Notes: generated by a model not told the origin, from the sequence alone. Numbered from the stretch's first letter, positions 33,648-43,829 are shown. The stretch is 64,000 bases of DNA from Agrobacterium sp. RAC06 (GCF_001713475.1 NZ_CP016499.1:310001-374000); one strand, 5' to 3'. Numbers and translations are program-made.

Positions 33648-36182
33648 ATGAGTTTTATTGATCGTCTCCTGCAAAGTCGCAGGATCGTCACCAAAGTTTT
33701 GCTTTTTGTTGTTCCTCTCGTTCTGCTCATGGCCGGTGTCGGCCTCCTGGGCTATTGGACTGCGACCACCCTCAACGGGCATATGACCGTCACGCGTGCC
33801 ACGATCGGCAATATCAGTGATCTGGAAAAGCTGCAGCAGGGCCTGCAGGAGTTCAGCCTCGATCCGACAGAGGAGAGCAGGGCAGCTCTTCTTTCGGCCA
33901 TCGACAGCCAGGACAGGGGGCTCGGCGTGCTGAATGGCGTGCTCGCCAAGCAGGCTCAGACCGTCGACCTATCGGCACTGACGCAGTTGCCGGTCCAGAT
34001 GCGGGCTCAGACTTCAACCTTGTGGGACAACAAGACCGCGCGCGAGGAACTGGATTCCGGCCTGAACGCGGCCGTTGCCGCCTTGCAGGCGGAGGGCCAG
34101 CAGATCGTCAAGCAGGTCGATTTCGTCCGCGACGATCTTGCCGGCAAGGAGCGCTTCGCCAAGGAATTGCTGTTCGACGCCTCCGCCTTCAAGTCGCTGC
34201 TTGATCGTCTCGGCAAATTGCGTGTCGGCGTGCAGATGGCCTTCACACCGGAAGAACAGCTCGACGAAGCGAAACTCTATCTCGCTCCGATGCAGAAGGA
34301 TCTGGCCAAGGCGAACGAGATCGCCTCCGAAAAGGGCAAAGTCCTTGTTGGCGAGGTCGGTGCCGCAATCGGCAAGATCGAAACGATCCTTGCCCAATCC
34401 AACCCGGTTGATGCCAAGGCCCGGGAACTCGGACTTGTGCTGTCCGAACTCGTTGAGATCGAGCAGAAGATCACGTTGCAGGCCGCCAAAAACAGCGATG
34501 TCGCCGCCGACCGTTTCGTCAGTCTCGACAGACTCGTTGCCGAACAGAAGGAGCTGATGGCCCTCGTCGATACCGCAGCACTCGGAGTGGCGACCATCGA
34601 GTTGCGGGTGCAGCAGATGCTGGGTTCGCTCGACGACGACCGCCGCATCGTCGTCATCCGCGAAATGGACGCTCTTCAATCTGTCGCCGGCCGGATCTCT
34701 GAACTTGGCGCCAAGAACAGTGCACTGCGCGACTTCCCCCAAAAGATTGCACCGCATCTGGCGGCAATCACGGAGATGTCCCAGGCTAGGCTCGACGCCG
34801 GGCGTAGCTGGCAGAACGAGCGACTGGCCGCCAATGCGGCCGTTTCTGCCGCCATGGAATCGCTGCGAAATTTCGTCGCCCAAGCCCAGGAAATCGGCCG
34901 CGAGGACAGCGAACGGTCGGCGACGATTTCCGTGATCACCATGGTTGTCGGGACGCTGCTTGCGATCATCGGCGGTCTGATGCTTGTCGAGACACTGCGT
35001 GCGCCGCTCAAGCGGATCACCGGCGTGATGTCGCGACTGGCGAGTGGCGACCTGTCTGTCCCGATCGAGGGCCGCAATCGCGGCGACGAAATCGGCGATA
35101 TGGTGCGGTCGGTCACCGTTTTCCGTGATGCGGCGCTCGAAAACCGGCGACTGGAAGAAGAGGCTGAAGCTGCGCGCACGCGCTCGGAGCAGGAAAGCGC
35201 GCAGCGTGCCCAGGACCGGGCCCGCGTCGAGGCCGACCAGCGGTCGGCGCTCGAAGCGCTGTCCTCGGTGCTTGAGGCACTTGCCAACGGCCAGCTCAAC
35301 GTCTCCATGCGTGACGACCTGCCGGCCGATTTCGTCGCAATGGCCTCGACATACAACCAGGCGGTCGAAGCACTGCGTGCGACGCTCGAAGAGGTTCGTG
35401 CGGCAAGCGTCGACATCAATGCCGGAACGGAGAACCTTGCGGTGTCTGCCGATGATCTTGCTCGCCGGACCGAACAGCAGGCGGCGGCGCTTGAGGAAAG
35501 CGTGAGGGCGCTCTCGCATCTGAGCGATGTCGTACGCTCGACGGCCGACGGGGCAGGGCGTACCGCCCAGTCCGTGCAGTCGGCGCGTGATCACGCCCGC
35601 CAGTCCGGCGTGGTGGTCAAAAAGGCGGTTGAGGCCATGGCTGAAATCAGCCGTTCCTCTGAGAAGATCTCGACCATCATCGGCGTCATCGACGAGATCG
35701 CCTTCCAGACGAATCTGCTGGCATTGAATGCGGGTGTCGAAGCTGCTCGGGCCGGCGAGGCTGGTCGTGGCTTTGCTGTCGTCGCGCAGGAAGTGCGTGA
35801 CCTTGCTCAGCGCTGCGCCAATGCGGCGAAGGAGATCAAGACGCTGATCTCAGTCAGCGGCAATCAGGTCAAATCGGGAGTCGAACTGGTCGAGAACACC
35901 GGTGTCGCGCTGCAGTCGATCATCGATCAGGTCGAAGAGGTGCAGTCGCTGGTGGAACGCATTTCGGCGGCGACCCGTGAGCAGTCAACCGGCATCAGCG
36001 AGGTGACGTCCGCCGTGCGTGATGTCGAGCTGATTACCCAGCAGAATGCCGCCATGGTCGAGGAAAACAATGCCGAGATCCAGGGCCTGCGTCAGCGGGT
36101 CGATATCCTGATGCACAAGATCTCGCGCTTCCGGACCGATACTGAGCGCGGTGCGCCACAGGCTTATCGCCGGTCGGCGTAA
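33648..36182 (+). CDS. Methyl-accepting chemotaxis protein with long periplasmic domain
   Basis: 844 residues. TM1 (about 14-36) and TM2 (about 430-450) enclose a helical sensor domain of nearly 400 residues, far longer than the usual 150 and consistent with two stacked helical bundles. HAMP follows ([20 protein letters not shown]), then a second HAMP-like stretch (about 545-590, [18 protein letters not shown]) and the signalling tip [30 protein letters not shown] at about 684-713. There is no C-terminal CheR-tethering pentapeptide. Chemoreceptors of this size in rhizobia have no defined ligand. The start at 33648 places the membrane helix at the N-terminus. Confidence 0.9.
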   Translation: MSFIDRLLQSRRIVTKVLLFVVPLVLLMAGVGLLGYWTATTLNGHMTVTRATIGNISDLEKLQQGLQEFSLDPTEESRAALLSAIDSQDRGLGVLNGVLAKQAQTVDLSALTQLPVQMRAQTSTLWDNKTAREELDSGLNAAVAALQAEGQQIVKQVDFVRDDLAGKERFAKELLFDASAFKSLLDRLGKLRVGVQMAFTPEEQLDEAKLYLAPMQKDLAKANEIASEKGKVLVGEVGAAIGKIETILAQSNPVDAKARELGLVLSELVEIEQKITLQAAKNSDVAADRFVSLDRLVAEQKELMALVDTAALGVATIELRVQQMLGSLDDDRRIVVIREMDALQSVAGRISELGAKNSALRDFPQKIAPHLAAITEMSQARLDAGRSWQNERLAANAAVSAAMESLRNFVAQAQEIGREDSERSATISVITMVVGTLLAIIGGLMLVETLRAPLKRITGVMSRLASGDLSVPIEGRNRGDEIGDMVRSVTVFRDAALENRRLEEEAEAARTRSEQESAQRAQDRARVEADQRSALEALSSVLEALANGQLNVSMRDDLPADFVAMASTYNQAVEALRATLEEVRAASVDINAGTENLAVSADDLARRTEQQAAALEESVRALSHLSDVVRSTADGAGRTAQSVQSARDHARQSGVVVKKAVEAMAEISRSSEKISTIIGVIDEIAFQTNLLALNAGVEAARAGEAGRGFAVVAQEVRDLAQRCANAAKEIKTLISVSGNQVKSGVELVENTGVALQSIIDQVEEVQSLVERISAATREQSTGISEVTSAVRDVELITQQNAAMVEENNAEIQGLRQRVDILMHKISRFRTDTERGAPQAYRRSA

Positions 36183-36196
36183 CTGTGAAGAACAAG

Positions 36197-36217
36197 CCGG
36201 CGGCGCTTAGCCGCCGG
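36197..36217. terminator. Shared terminator hairpin between the chemoreceptor gene and moaA
   Basis: CCGGCGGC (36197-36204), loop GCTTA, GCCGCCGG (36210-36217): a perfect eight-base-pair stem between converging genes. It contains the moaA stop codon (36207-36209) in its loop. Neither side has a T tract. Confidence 0.5.
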
Positions 36218-37253
36218 TGACGCTCATGTGGCGGGCCACCGCTGGTTTGCGGTGGTTGCGATCGATGATGAAGTCGTGGCCCTTGGGCTTGCGCGAAATC
36301 GCTTCGTCGATCGCGGCAGAGAGATAGGCGTCGTCGTCCGAGGCGCGCAGTGCTGTACGCAGGTCAGCGGCATCATCCTGACCGAGGCACATGTAGAGCG
36401 TGCCGGTGCAGGTCAGCCGGACACGGTTGCAGCTTTCGCAGAAATTGTGGGTGAGCGGCGTGATGAAGCCGAGGCGCCCGCCGGTTTCCTTCACCTCGAC
36501 ATAACGGGCGGGGCCGCCGGTGCGGTAGGGAATTTCGTCGAGGGTAAACTGTTCTTCGAGCCTCTGACGCACGAGGGAGAGCGGCAGATACTGGTCTGTC
36601 CGGTCTTCGCCGGTCTCGCCCATGGGCATGGTCTCGATCAGCGTCAGATCCATGCCTTCGCCATGGGCGAAGCGCAGCAGCTCCAGAATCTCGTGTTCAT
36701 TGAAATCCTTCAAAGCGACAGCGTTGAGTTTGATGCCGATGCCGGCGGCCTGGGCCGCGCGAATGCCTTCAAGCACCTTGTCGAGTTCGCCCCAGCGGGT
36801 GATTTCCTTGAATTTTGCAGGATCAAGCGTGTCAATGGACACGTTGATGCGGCGAACGCCGCAATCCGCAAGCTCTGCGGCATGGCGGGCGAGCTGCGAG
36901 CCGTTGGTGGTGAGGGTCAGTTCGTCCAGACCGCTGCCGAGATGGCGGGAGAGGCCGCGTACGAGATGCATGATGTTCTTGCGCACCAGCGGTTCGCCGC
37001 CTGTCAGGCGTAGCTTGCGCACGCCCTTGGCGATGAAGGCGGAACAGAGCCGGTCGAGCTCTTCCAGTGTCAGGAGATCCTTCTTCGGCAGGAAGGTCAT
37101 GTTTTCCGCCATGCAATAGGTGCAGCGGAAATCACATCGATCCGTGACGGAGACGCGCAAGTAGGTAACCGACCGGCCAAAGGGGTCGATCATCGGGCTT
37201 GCTTGGTCAACGAGCGGTTCTGCATGGCGCCAATCGGCGGGGCTATGATCCAA
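36207..37253 (-). CDS. moaA: GTP 3',8-cyclase MoaA
   Basis: 348 residues, a radical-SAM enzyme that starts molybdopterin synthesis from GTP. The SAM cluster cysteines are C40, C44 and C47 (RCDFRCTYC), the C-terminal cluster lies in [20 protein letters not shown], and the protein ends in the essential Gly-Gly (SVTGG). A TTG start at 37253, preceded by GGGAGAG, gives the normal rhizobial length; the ATG at 37193 has no ribosome-binding site. mobA and mobB lie 5 kb away; moaB-E are not in the window. Confidence 0.93.
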   Translation of the reverse strand: MDHSPADWRHAEPLVDQASPMIDPFGRSVTYLRVSVTDRCDFRCTYCMAENMTFLPKKDLLTLEELDRLCSAFIAKGVRKLRLTGGEPLVRKNIMHLVRGLSRHLGSGLDELTLTTNGSQLARHAAELADCGVRRINVSIDTLDPAKFKEITRWGELDKVLEGIRAAQAAGIGIKLNAVALKDFNEHEILELLRFAHGEGMDLTLIETMPMGETGEDRTDQYLPLSLVRQRLEEQFTLDEIPYRTGGPARYVEVKETGGRLGFITPLTHNFCESCNRVRLTCTGTLYMCLGQDDAADLRTALRASDDDAYLSAAIDEAISRKPKGHDFIIDRNHRKPAVARHMSVTGG

Positions 37254-37398
37254 AAAACTCTCCCGGGTGTTTGGATCAATGTGGTGCCAAGCCTTGCAGG
37301 CGTCAAGTTGACACCGGCCCGTTGCATCAATTCGGATTGCAAACGGAGCGGGATCGACCTAGGTCTGCGCCAACTGCCTGGAACACTGCGAGGACTGC

Positions 37399-37761
37399 AT
37401 GACCGAGATCTGGCCGACCGAACTGAAGGTGTCCAAGGACAGGCGCCTGCTGACCGTGAGCTTCAATGACGGCGTAGTCGCCGCTCTTCCTGCCGAGATG
37501 CTGCGCGTGCTGTCTCCCTCGGCAGAAGTCCAGGGTCATGGTCCAGGCCAGAAAGTCACCGTGCCGGGCAAGCGCAATGTCGCAATCCGGCAGATGGTGC
37601 CGACAGGCAATTATGCCGTTCGCATCGCCTTTGACGACGGCCATGATACCGGCATCTTCACCTGGAACTATCTGCGCGAACTCGGTGAGATCGGCGGCGA
37701 AAAGTTCGCGGCTTACGAACAGGAACTGGCAGAGAAGAAACTCAGCCGCGATCCTCGCTGA
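37399..37761 (+). CDS. DUF971 (GBBH-like N-terminal domain) protein
   Basis: 120 residues. It matches the DUF971 pattern: WPTELKVSKDRRLLTVSFNDG, then LRVLSPSAEVQGHG and a C-terminal FDDGHDTGIFTWNYLREL. The domain is found at the N-terminus of gamma-butyrobetaine hydroxylases and as a free protein next to Mrp/ApbC-type iron-sulfur genes, suggesting a link with iron-sulfur handling, though this is inference. Its last 20 bases overlap the converging MarR gene. Confidence 0.82.
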   Translation: MTEIWPTELKVSKDRRLLTVSFNDGVVAALPAEMLRVLSPSAEVQGHGPGQKVTVPGKRNVAIRQMVPTGNYAVRIAFDDGHDTGIFTWNYLRELGEIGGEKFAAYEQELAEKKLSRDPR

Positions 37762-38233
37762 GGTCAGGATCGACCAGAACGTCGGACGAGAGCATGCGCT
37801 GGATCAGGAGGTCCATCGTCTCGGCGAGGCGTTGGCAGTCGTCGAGCGGCGTTGCAGACAGTGTCCGCTCGATGAGCTCCGTCTGGATCTGCATCGCCTT
37901 CTCGCTCAGGCTCCGGCCCTCTTCCGTCAGGAAAAGTCTCAGCACTCGCTTGTCCCGCTGGTCGGCCCTGCGCTCGAGAAGCCCGCGCTTTTCCATCTGT
38001 GGCAACAGCATGCTCATATTGGAGCGCCCAACCAGAAGCTTGCGGGCGAGTTCCTGCTGGGAAATCCCCTCGAACCGGTAGAGATTGACCAGGATATCGA
38101 GGTGCGGTGGCTTGATGTCGAGCGGAGCGAGCGCGCGTGCGAGTGCCTGCTGCATCAGCTGGCAGGCGCGCGCCACCGATATCCAACTGCGAAAACGAGG
38201 ATGGTCCCAGGGGAAGGCTTGCTTTTCGTTCAT
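37742..38233 (-). CDS. MarR family transcriptional regulator
   Basis: 163 residues. The winged HTH is ISQQELARKLLVGRSNMSMLLPQMEKRGLLERR with the wing RRADQRDKRVLRLFLTEEG, both diagnostic of MarR. It is divergent from an alpha/beta hydrolase gene, with 48 bases between the starts holding a palindrome that fits a MarR operator, so it probably represses itself and the hydrolase in response to a small molecule. Confidence 0.9.
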   Translation of the reverse strand: MNEKQAFPWDHPRFRSWISVARACQLMQQALARALAPLDIKPPHLDILVNLYRFEGISQQELARKLLVGRSNMSMLLPQMEKRGLLERRADQRDKRVLRLFLTEEGRSLSEKAMQIQTELIERTLSATPLDDCQRLAETMDLLIQRMLSSDVLVDPDLSEDRG

Positions 38234-38246
38234 TCTTGTACTTTAT

Positions 38247-38262
38247 TGTTCAGCATTGAACA
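38247..38262. promoter_or_regulatory. Candidate MarR operator
   Basis: TGTTCA (38247-38252), four bases, TGAACA (38257-38262): a perfect 6-4-6 inverted repeat midway between the divergent marR and hydrolase starts. Its length (16 bases) and placement are typical of MarR-family operators that block both promoters. Confidence 0.6.
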
Positions 38263-38281
38263 TTATGATGGGATTCCGACT

Positions 38282-39208
38282 ATGCCATCCTTTCCTCTCA
38301 AGGTCACCCGCCTGGCTTTCGCGCAGCTGGAGAAGGTCTCGCCGACCGTTGCCGGCCGGATTGCCTTCGAGCTTTTCTGTCGAACCCCGAGCCGCCGCCC
38401 GAAAGGCGAAAAGGCACGGCAGGTCTTCATCGCCGGACGCAGTCGGCTGCGTCAGGCCTCGACCGTTCGTCTGGCACTGACGCGCGGCATGGCCGCCGCC
38501 CACCATCTCAGTTCGCAGTCGGGGAGCGGTTCTGCCCCAAGGTTTCTTGTGGTCCACGGCTGGGGCTCGCGTGCGGAGTATCTCTCCGAAATGGCGCTCG
38601 GATTGCGTGAAACGGGTGCCGAAGTGGTGGTCCTTGACCTGCCGGGGCACGGTGCGTCCAGCGGCCGCCGGCTCGACCTCAAGATTGCGGCCGAAGCCAT
38701 CGTTGCCGCCGAGCGCCATTTTGGGCGGTTCGATGGCGTCGTCGGCCACTCTTTCGGTGGTGCCGCCGTCATGATGGCGGCAGGGCGCGTGTTTCCGGAA
38801 CTGCAGCCGCTAAATGCGCCCAGGATCGCGCTGATCGGTTCACCTTCCAGCATGGGCGAGGTGTTCAACGGTTTTGCTGCCATGGTGGGGCTTGGGCGTG
38901 GCAGCGTCGGCGCCATGCGCAATCGGGCCATGGATCTGGTCGGCGCGCAGGTCGAAGATCTTGATGGTGTCGCGGTCGCACGACGCATCGATCGGCCGCT
39001 GCTCGTGGTGCATGCCGAAGACGACAAAGAGGTCAATGTCGGCCATGCGCAGCGCTATATCGGCGTGTCGCCGCATATCCGCCATCTCTGGGCCAATGGC
39101 CACGGACATCGAAGGATCGTCAGCGCGCCGGAGGTCATCGCTGCGGTTGCCTCCTTCCTCGCCGGCGCGGAGGGCGTGTTGAGGGCCGGGGACCGCAAGG
39201 TGTCATAG
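38282..39208 (+). CDS. Alpha/beta hydrolase
   Basis: 308 residues. The nucleophile elbow is GHSFGG near residue 155, preceded by the oxyanion region RFLVVHGWGSRAEYLSEMA and DLPGHGASSG; the acid and histidine lie in VHAEDDKEV and NGHGHRRI. The fold is certain; esterase or lipase activity is likely, with the substrate unknown. The first 80 residues precede the hydrolase core and contain no signal peptide. Control by the divergent MarR gene is likely. Confidence 0.85.
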   Translation: MPSFPLKVTRLAFAQLEKVSPTVAGRIAFELFCRTPSRRPKGEKARQVFIAGRSRLRQASTVRLALTRGMAAAHHLSSQSGSGSAPRFLVVHGWGSRAEYLSEMALGLRETGAEVVVLDLPGHGASSGRRLDLKIAAEAIVAAERHFGRFDGVVGHSFGGAAVMMAAGRVFPELQPLNAPRIALIGSPSSMGEVFNGFAAMVGLGRGSVGAMRNRAMDLVGAQVEDLDGVAVARRIDRPLLVVHAEDDKEVNVGHAQRYIGVSPHIRHLWANGHGHRRIVSAPEVIAAVASFLAGAEGVLRAGDRKVS

Positions 39209-39275
39209 AACCGTCATTGCTCTTGCCTAACCCGGGGCTGCCGCTAGGCTCGGCGCTCGGAGTGAGGAGTTCGGC

Positions 39276-39884
39276 ATGACAGTGATAAAGACGGTCGAGG
39301 ACCTGAAGGCGATCTATGGCGAGGCAGGAGAGGCCTCGACCGCCAAGGTGACTGCCTCTTTGACCCCGGCTTACAGGACGATGATCGAGCGCTCGCCCTT
39401 CGTGGCGCTGGCGACCGTCGGTCCGGAGGGCCTTGATTGCTCGCCGCGCGGTGATCGCGGCGCGGTGGTGCGGATCGAAGACGACCGGACGCTCGTTCTT
39501 CCGGACTGGCGCGGCAATAATCGCGTGGATTCGCTTTTGAACATCGTGCGGGACCCTCGCATTGCACTGATGTTTCTCATTCCGGGCTCGGACAGTGTCA
39601 TGCGGATCAACGGCCGGGCTGTGGTCTCGGTCGCGCCCGAACTTCTGGAAAGCTTTGAGATGGATGGACGCCATCCGCGAAGCGTCGTCGTTGTGACGAT
39701 CGAGGAGGCATACTTCCAGTGTGCGCGGGCCGTGATGCGGGCGGAATTGTGGAATGTCGAAAGGCAGGTCGCGGCGAACGATCTGCCGACGCCTGGTGAC
39801 ATGCTGAAGGCTGCAAAACAGGACTTCGATCGCGATACCTATGACCGTGAATGGCCTGAGCGGGCTGCGAAGACGATGTGGTGA
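39276..39884 (+). CDS. Pyridoxamine 5'-phosphate oxidase-like FMN-binding protein
   Basis: 202 residues. A split-barrel flavin-binding domain is seen from about 30: SPFVALATVGPEGLDCSPRGD, VLPDWRGNNRVDSLLNIVRDPRIALMFL and INGRAVVS. The subgroup (near TIGR04025) is separate from true PdxH and is thought to bind FMN or F420. It follows the hydrolase gene by 67 bases and may be co-transcribed. The reaction is unknown. Confidence 0.84.
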   Translation: MTVIKTVEDLKAIYGEAGEASTAKVTASLTPAYRTMIERSPFVALATVGPEGLDCSPRGDRGAVVRIEDDRTLVLPDWRGNNRVDSLLNIVRDPRIALMFLIPGSDSVMRINGRAVVSVAPELLESFEMDGRHPRSVVVVTIEEAYFQCARAVMRAELWNVERQVAANDLPTPGDMLKAAKQDFDRDTYDREWPERAAKTMW

Positions 39885-39897
39885 TCTCCGGAAGGGA

Positions 39898-40962
39898 TCA
39901 ACGTTTGTAGATCAGCCAGCTCTTGGTGAAGTCCTTCTTCATCCCGTCTTCATAGGGCTTCGTCCGGTTCCTGCCGGCATTCTTGGCGCAGTAGAGGGCG
40001 ATGTCGGACTTCGCGTAAAGTTCGCCGGCATCTTCAGCATCTGCGGCCATGGCGAACCCGAGCGATATGGTGATCGGGCCGTAATTGACGCCGGTCTTGG
40101 AGTTCTTGAACGGCGTCGTTTCAAGCGCAATGCGGACACGTTCGCAGGTCTGGAAGATTTCCTCTGCGGTGTTGCCCTCGATGATGATCGCGAACTCTTC
40201 GCCACCTGTGCGGGCGACGAAGCAGTCCTTGCGGACATTGCTGCGGATCACGGTGGCAACTGTTGCGAGGATCTTGTCGCCGACCGGATGGCCGTACGCG
40301 TCGTTGACCTTCTTGAAGTTATCGATGTCGGCGAGCACGAGAGCCGCCAGCGGTCTGGCATCGCTCGTGTAGACGGCGGCGAGCTTTTCGTCGAAGGCGC
40401 GACGATTGGCAATGCGCGTCAGGGAATCGGTGTTGGCAATTCGCTTGTATTCGTCGAGTTCGCGACGGACTTCGTCCATCTCCTTCGACCGTTCGGACAT
40501 CTGCACGACGGTTTGTTCGCCATGCGCCATGGTCGAGCCTGTGGCTTCCGTCAGGATGTTGATGGCGCTGCGCAGGATGTCGGTACTGTTCGTGCTCTTC
40601 GAGTTGATCCGGTGATAGGTTTCGCCGAGGAGCCGGTTGTAGCTTTGCAGTGATGTCTGTTCCTGCTGCAGCAGGCGCAACAGTCCATCCAGCTCGCCGA
40701 TCAGCTTCGAATGGGCGTTCTCGATGGCGCGGCCCTGATGATTGCCGAAATACTGCTCTCCGAGCGCGTCGAGCTCGTCCTGCGTGGCACGGCTACCAAG
40801 TGCTGCCAGCTCGCGGGTGAGAGACGGATTGGAGCCGATATAGGCTTCATAGAACAGTTCATAATTGCGCGGGATCGGGGCGACCCCCATCGAGCGCATT
40901 GCGTATGTGATCTGTGCCGCAACGTCAGGTACCTGCGTCTTTGGCGGTGTTGCCGTGCTCAT
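39898..40962 (-). CDS. Diguanylate cyclase with N-terminal helical domain
   Basis: 354 residues. The N-terminal 175 residues are helical; PRNYELFYEAYIGSNPSL marks the cytosolic sensor-like domain shared by many rhizobial cyclases. The GGDEF domain has DSLTRIANRRAF, LADIDNFKKVND and active-site GGEEF, so it should make cyclic-di-GMP. The inhibitory site is incomplete: Arg is present (RKDC) but Cys stands where Asp is needed. I start at ATG 40962, preceded by GGAG, 33 bases inside the longest frame. No membrane segment is seen. Confidence 0.88.
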   Translation of the reverse strand: MSTATPPKTQVPDVAAQITYAMRSMGVAPIPRNYELFYEAYIGSNPSLTRELAALGSRATQDELDALGEQYFGNHQGRAIENAHSKLIGELDGLLRLLQQEQTSLQSYNRLLGETYHRINSKSTNSTDILRSAINILTEATGSTMAHGEQTVVQMSERSKEMDEVRRELDEYKRIANTDSLTRIANRRAFDEKLAAVYTSDARPLAALVLADIDNFKKVNDAYGHPVGDKILATVATVIRSNVRKDCFVARTGGEEFAIIIEGNTAEEIFQTCERVRIALETTPFKNSKTGVNYGPITISLGFAMAADAEDAGELYAKSDIALYCAKNAGRNRTKPYEDGMKKDFTKSWLIYKR

Positions 40963-41105
40963 TCGGCCAACTCCAATTGTGGTCACTCGAGACATTCAAG
41001 GGTCCAAAGATTCAATTAGCGGCAAATGATTTGAAAATGTTTAATCTTCTCGCCATGAGAAGTGACGGGCGCGAAATGAGCGCTTAGCGCCTACTTTCAC
41101 AACAT

Positions 41106-41154
41106 CTTGTAAAACAAGCGGTAATTTACCGTTGCGGAGGTTTCCCTCCGCAAC
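41106..41154. other. Three consecutive inverted repeats downstream of the class I fumarase gene
   Basis: CTTGT-AAA-ACAAG (41106-41118), GGTAA-T-TTACC (41120-41130) and GTTGCGGAGG-TTTC-CCTCCGCAAC (41131-41154) follow one another with almost no spacing. Read on the minus strand the last is a perfect ten-base-pair stem closed by a GAAA tetraloop, 25 bases beyond the fumarase stop. It probably ends or stabilises the fumarase transcript; no T run follows. Confidence 0.55.
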
Positions 41155-41179
41155 GTGCGAGCATTGTTTTCGACGAATT

Positions 41180-42787
41180 TCAGCCGAGATTGAATTCCTG
41201 GAAGAAATCGTTGCCCTTGTCGTCGGTGACGATGAAGGCCGGAAAGTCTTCGACTTCGATCTTCCAGACGGCTTCCATGCCAAGTTCAGGATACTCCAGT
41301 ACCTCGACCTTCTTGATGCAGTCTTGGGCGAGACGGGCGGCAGGGCCGCCGATCGATCCCAGGTAGAAGCCGCCATGGGTCTTGCAGGCCTCGCGCACGG
41401 CGCGCGAACGGTTGCCCTTGGCCAGCATCACCATGGAGCCGCCGAAAGACTGGAACTGGTCGACATAACTGTCCATGCGGCCGGCGGTGGTCGGGCCGAA
41501 GGAGCCGGAGGCGTAGCCGGTCGGGGTCTTGGCCGGACCGGCATAATAAACCGGATGGTTTTTCATGTAGTCCGGCATGCCTTCGCCCTTTTCCAGCCGG
41601 TCGCGGATCTTCGAATGGGCGAGGTCACGGGCAACGATGATCGTGCCGGTCAGCGACAGGCGTGTCTTGACCGGATGCTTGGTCAATTCGGCGAGGATCG
41701 CGCTCATCGGCTGGTTGAGATCGATCTTGACGACCGACGCGGAGAGGGCGGTGTCGTCGATCTCGGGCAAGTATTTCGACGGATCTGTCTCGAGCTGCTC
41801 GATGTAGATACCGTCCCGGGTGATCTTGCCCTTGGCCTGGCGGTCGGCGGAACAGCTGACACCGAGGCCGATCGGCAGCGATGCGCCGTGGCGGGGCAGG
41901 CGGATGACACGCACGTCATGACAGAAATACTTGCCGCCGAACTGAGCGCCCACGCCCAGAGACTGGGTGAGCTTGTGGATTTCCTTTTCCATCTCCAGAT
42001 CGCGGAAGGCGTGGCCGCTCTCCGAGCCTTCGGTCGGCAGGTCGTCGAGATAGCGCGCCGAGGCGAGTTTGACGGTCTTTAGCGTCATCTCGGCGGAGAG
42101 GCCGCCGATGACGATTGCCAGATGGTAGGGGGGACAGGCTGCCGTACCCAGCGTCAGGATCTTCTCCTTGAGGAAGTCGATCATCCGGTCATGGGTCAGA
42201 AGCGACGGCGTTCCCTGATACAGGAAGGTCTTGTTGGCCGAGCCGCCGCCCTTCGCCATAAATAAGAACTTGTAGGCATCCTCACCCTCTTCATAGAGGT
42301 CGATCTGGGCCGGCAGGTTGGTCTTGGTGTTCTTTTCCTCGAACATCTTGATCGGTGCGAGCTGCGAATAACGCAGGTTGCGGCGCTCATAGGTGTCACG
42401 CACGCCCTCGGCCAGTGCGGCGTAATCCTGCCCGTCCGTCCAGACGCGACGGCCCTTCTTGCCCATGACGATCGCGGTTCCTGTATCCTGGCACATCGGC
42501 AGGATACCGCCGGCTGCGATATTGGCATTCTTCAGGAGGTCAAAGGCGACGAAGCGGTCGTTGTCAGTCGCCTCAGGATCTTCGAGGATGGAGGCGAGCT
42601 GCTTCAGGTGGCCGGGGCGTAGGAGGTGGTTGATATCCGAGAGTGCGGTTTCGGCGAGCAGGCGCAAGCCCTCGGGCTCGACCGTCAGGATATCCTGACC
42701 CTTGAAGGTTTCGACAGAGACGTAGTCGGACGTGATCTTGCGGTAGGGGGTCGTGTCTTCGCCAATTGGGAACAGATCGTCTGCCAT
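41180..42787 (-). CDS. Class I fumarate hydratase (iron-sulfur)
   Basis: 535 residues, one polypeptide with both the alpha and beta parts, as in E. coli FumA. Cluster cysteines are expected in [21 protein letters not shown] and LGVSCSADR. The C-terminal beta part has [20 protein letters not shown]. The enzyme interconverts fumarate and malate and is oxygen-sensitive. ATG at 42787 follows GAAAGG; a GTG one codon upstream is possible. A class II enzyme is encoded 1.1 kb away. Confidence 0.94.
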   Translation of the reverse strand: MADDLFPIGEDTTPYRKITSDYVSVETFKGQDILTVEPEGLRLLAETALSDINHLLRPGHLKQLASILEDPEATDNDRFVAFDLLKNANIAAGGILPMCQDTGTAIVMGKKGRRVWTDGQDYAALAEGVRDTYERRNLRYSQLAPIKMFEEKNTKTNLPAQIDLYEEGEDAYKFLFMAKGGGSANKTFLYQGTPSLLTHDRMIDFLKEKILTLGTAACPPYHLAIVIGGLSAEMTLKTVKLASARYLDDLPTEGSESGHAFRDLEMEKEIHKLTQSLGVGAQFGGKYFCHDVRVIRLPRHGASLPIGLGVSCSADRQAKGKITRDGIYIEQLETDPSKYLPEIDDTALSASVVKIDLNQPMSAILAELTKHPVKTRLSLTGTIIVARDLAHSKIRDRLEKGEGMPDYMKNHPVYYAGPAKTPTGYASGSFGPTTAGRMDSYVDQFQSFGGSMVMLAKGNRSRAVREACKTHGGFYLGSIGGPAARLAQDCIKKVEVLEYPELGMEAVWKIEVEDFPAFIVTDDKGNDFFQEFNLG

Positions 42788-42954
42788 CACAGGGCCTTTC
42801 GTGGCATCAGCTTGGAGTTTGCGGTGGTTTAAGCGTTAGCCCTTAAGATTTCAATGCGCCGAAAGCCGAAGGCTCAAGCGTTGACAGGGCGGCCGCGTAT
42901 CTGAAAAACCCCGGCCCGGACACGCGTTGCGTGCGTTGGATTCGGAGGTGCATC

Positions 42955-43827
42955 ATGGGCTTGAATGTAACGCAGGGAACGAGCTGGCGACGATCGATCG
43001 TCGTCAAGATTTTTCTGGTCTGCTTCGTCTGCATCCATATCCCGTTGATCGCCTTGCTGCTCAACTTCGGCACTGGCGCCAGTTCGAACGCGCTGTCCGT
43101 CGGCCTTGTCGTTCTGGTGGCAACGCTGATCGGTACGATTGCCTGCCTCGCAACGATGTGGTGGCTGACGCTACCGCTGCGAAACCTCGCGAGCGCAATC
43201 AGCCAATACCGCGCCGGCGGCACCTTCACCGAGGAAAAGCTGAGTAAACACGGCGAAGACGAGATTTCGGTGGTCACGCGGGCCGTCTGCGGCATGGTCG
43301 GGGAGATTTCGGCACTTGCGGAACGGGTGAACGGACAGCCGGCACTTGATCCGCTGACCGGTCTCTTGAACGCCAGCGCCGCTTACGCGGTGCCACTGCC
43401 GCACCTTCCCGGTCAAGTCGACGGTGGCATCGACATCATCGTCGTAGTCTTCGAACTGGAGACGATCGAGGCCCTGAGTGCCAGGCATGGACGCGAGTTG
43501 GCCGATCTGGCGCTCGTGGCCGTCGGCGATCTGGTGCGCCAACATTTTGCGCCTCGACAGATTGCTGCACGCATGTCGGGAACGACCTTCATGCTGCTTT
43601 TTGCCGATGACGCGCCCGCCGCGGTCCATGCCTGCTGCGAGGCCATTCGGAGAAGCGTCGAGCAACTTGAAGTCGGCCCGCTCTCTCCGGGCAGCCTCAA
43701 GCTGACCTTTGGCCTTGCTCCACGCCGGGGTGATGAAGCAATGGCCTACCTCCTGCACAGAGCGGACATGGCGCTTTTCAGAGCCAAGGATACGCTTCGC
43801 ACCGGACTGGAGACATTGAAGCCCTGA
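42955..43827 (+). CDS. Membrane protein with degenerate GGDEF domain
   Basis: 290 residues. Two membrane helices (about 18-37 and 45-70) are followed by a HAMP-like linker (LTLPLRNLASAISQYRAGGTF) and a GGDEF-fold domain. The domain keeps DPLTGLLN and the overall spacing, but the active-site GGDEF is replaced by SGTTF (RMSGTTFMLLF) and the metal aspartate region reads VVFELETIEAL, so cyclase activity is not expected. It may bind nucleotide or another protein. GGAGGTG precedes the ATG. It lies on the opposite strand between two fumarase genes. Confidence 0.83.
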   Translation: MGLNVTQGTSWRRSIVVKIFLVCFVCIHIPLIALLLNFGTGASSNALSVGLVVLVATLIGTIACLATMWWLTLPLRNLASAISQYRAGGTFTEEKLSKHGEDEISVVTRAVCGMVGEISALAERVNGQPALDPLTGLLNASAAYAVPLPHLPGQVDGGIDIIVVVFELETIEALSARHGRELADLALVAVGDLVRQHFAPRQIAARMSGTTFMLLFADDAPAAVHACCEAIRRSVEQLEVGPLSPGSLKLTFGLAPRRGDEAMAYLLHRADMALFRAKDTLRTGLETLKP

Positions 43828-43829
43828 AG

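Noticed and set aside
34014..35594. 526-codon open frame antisense to the chemoreceptor gene
   Set aside because: The chemoreceptor domains are certain; the antisense product has no fold or motif I can name.
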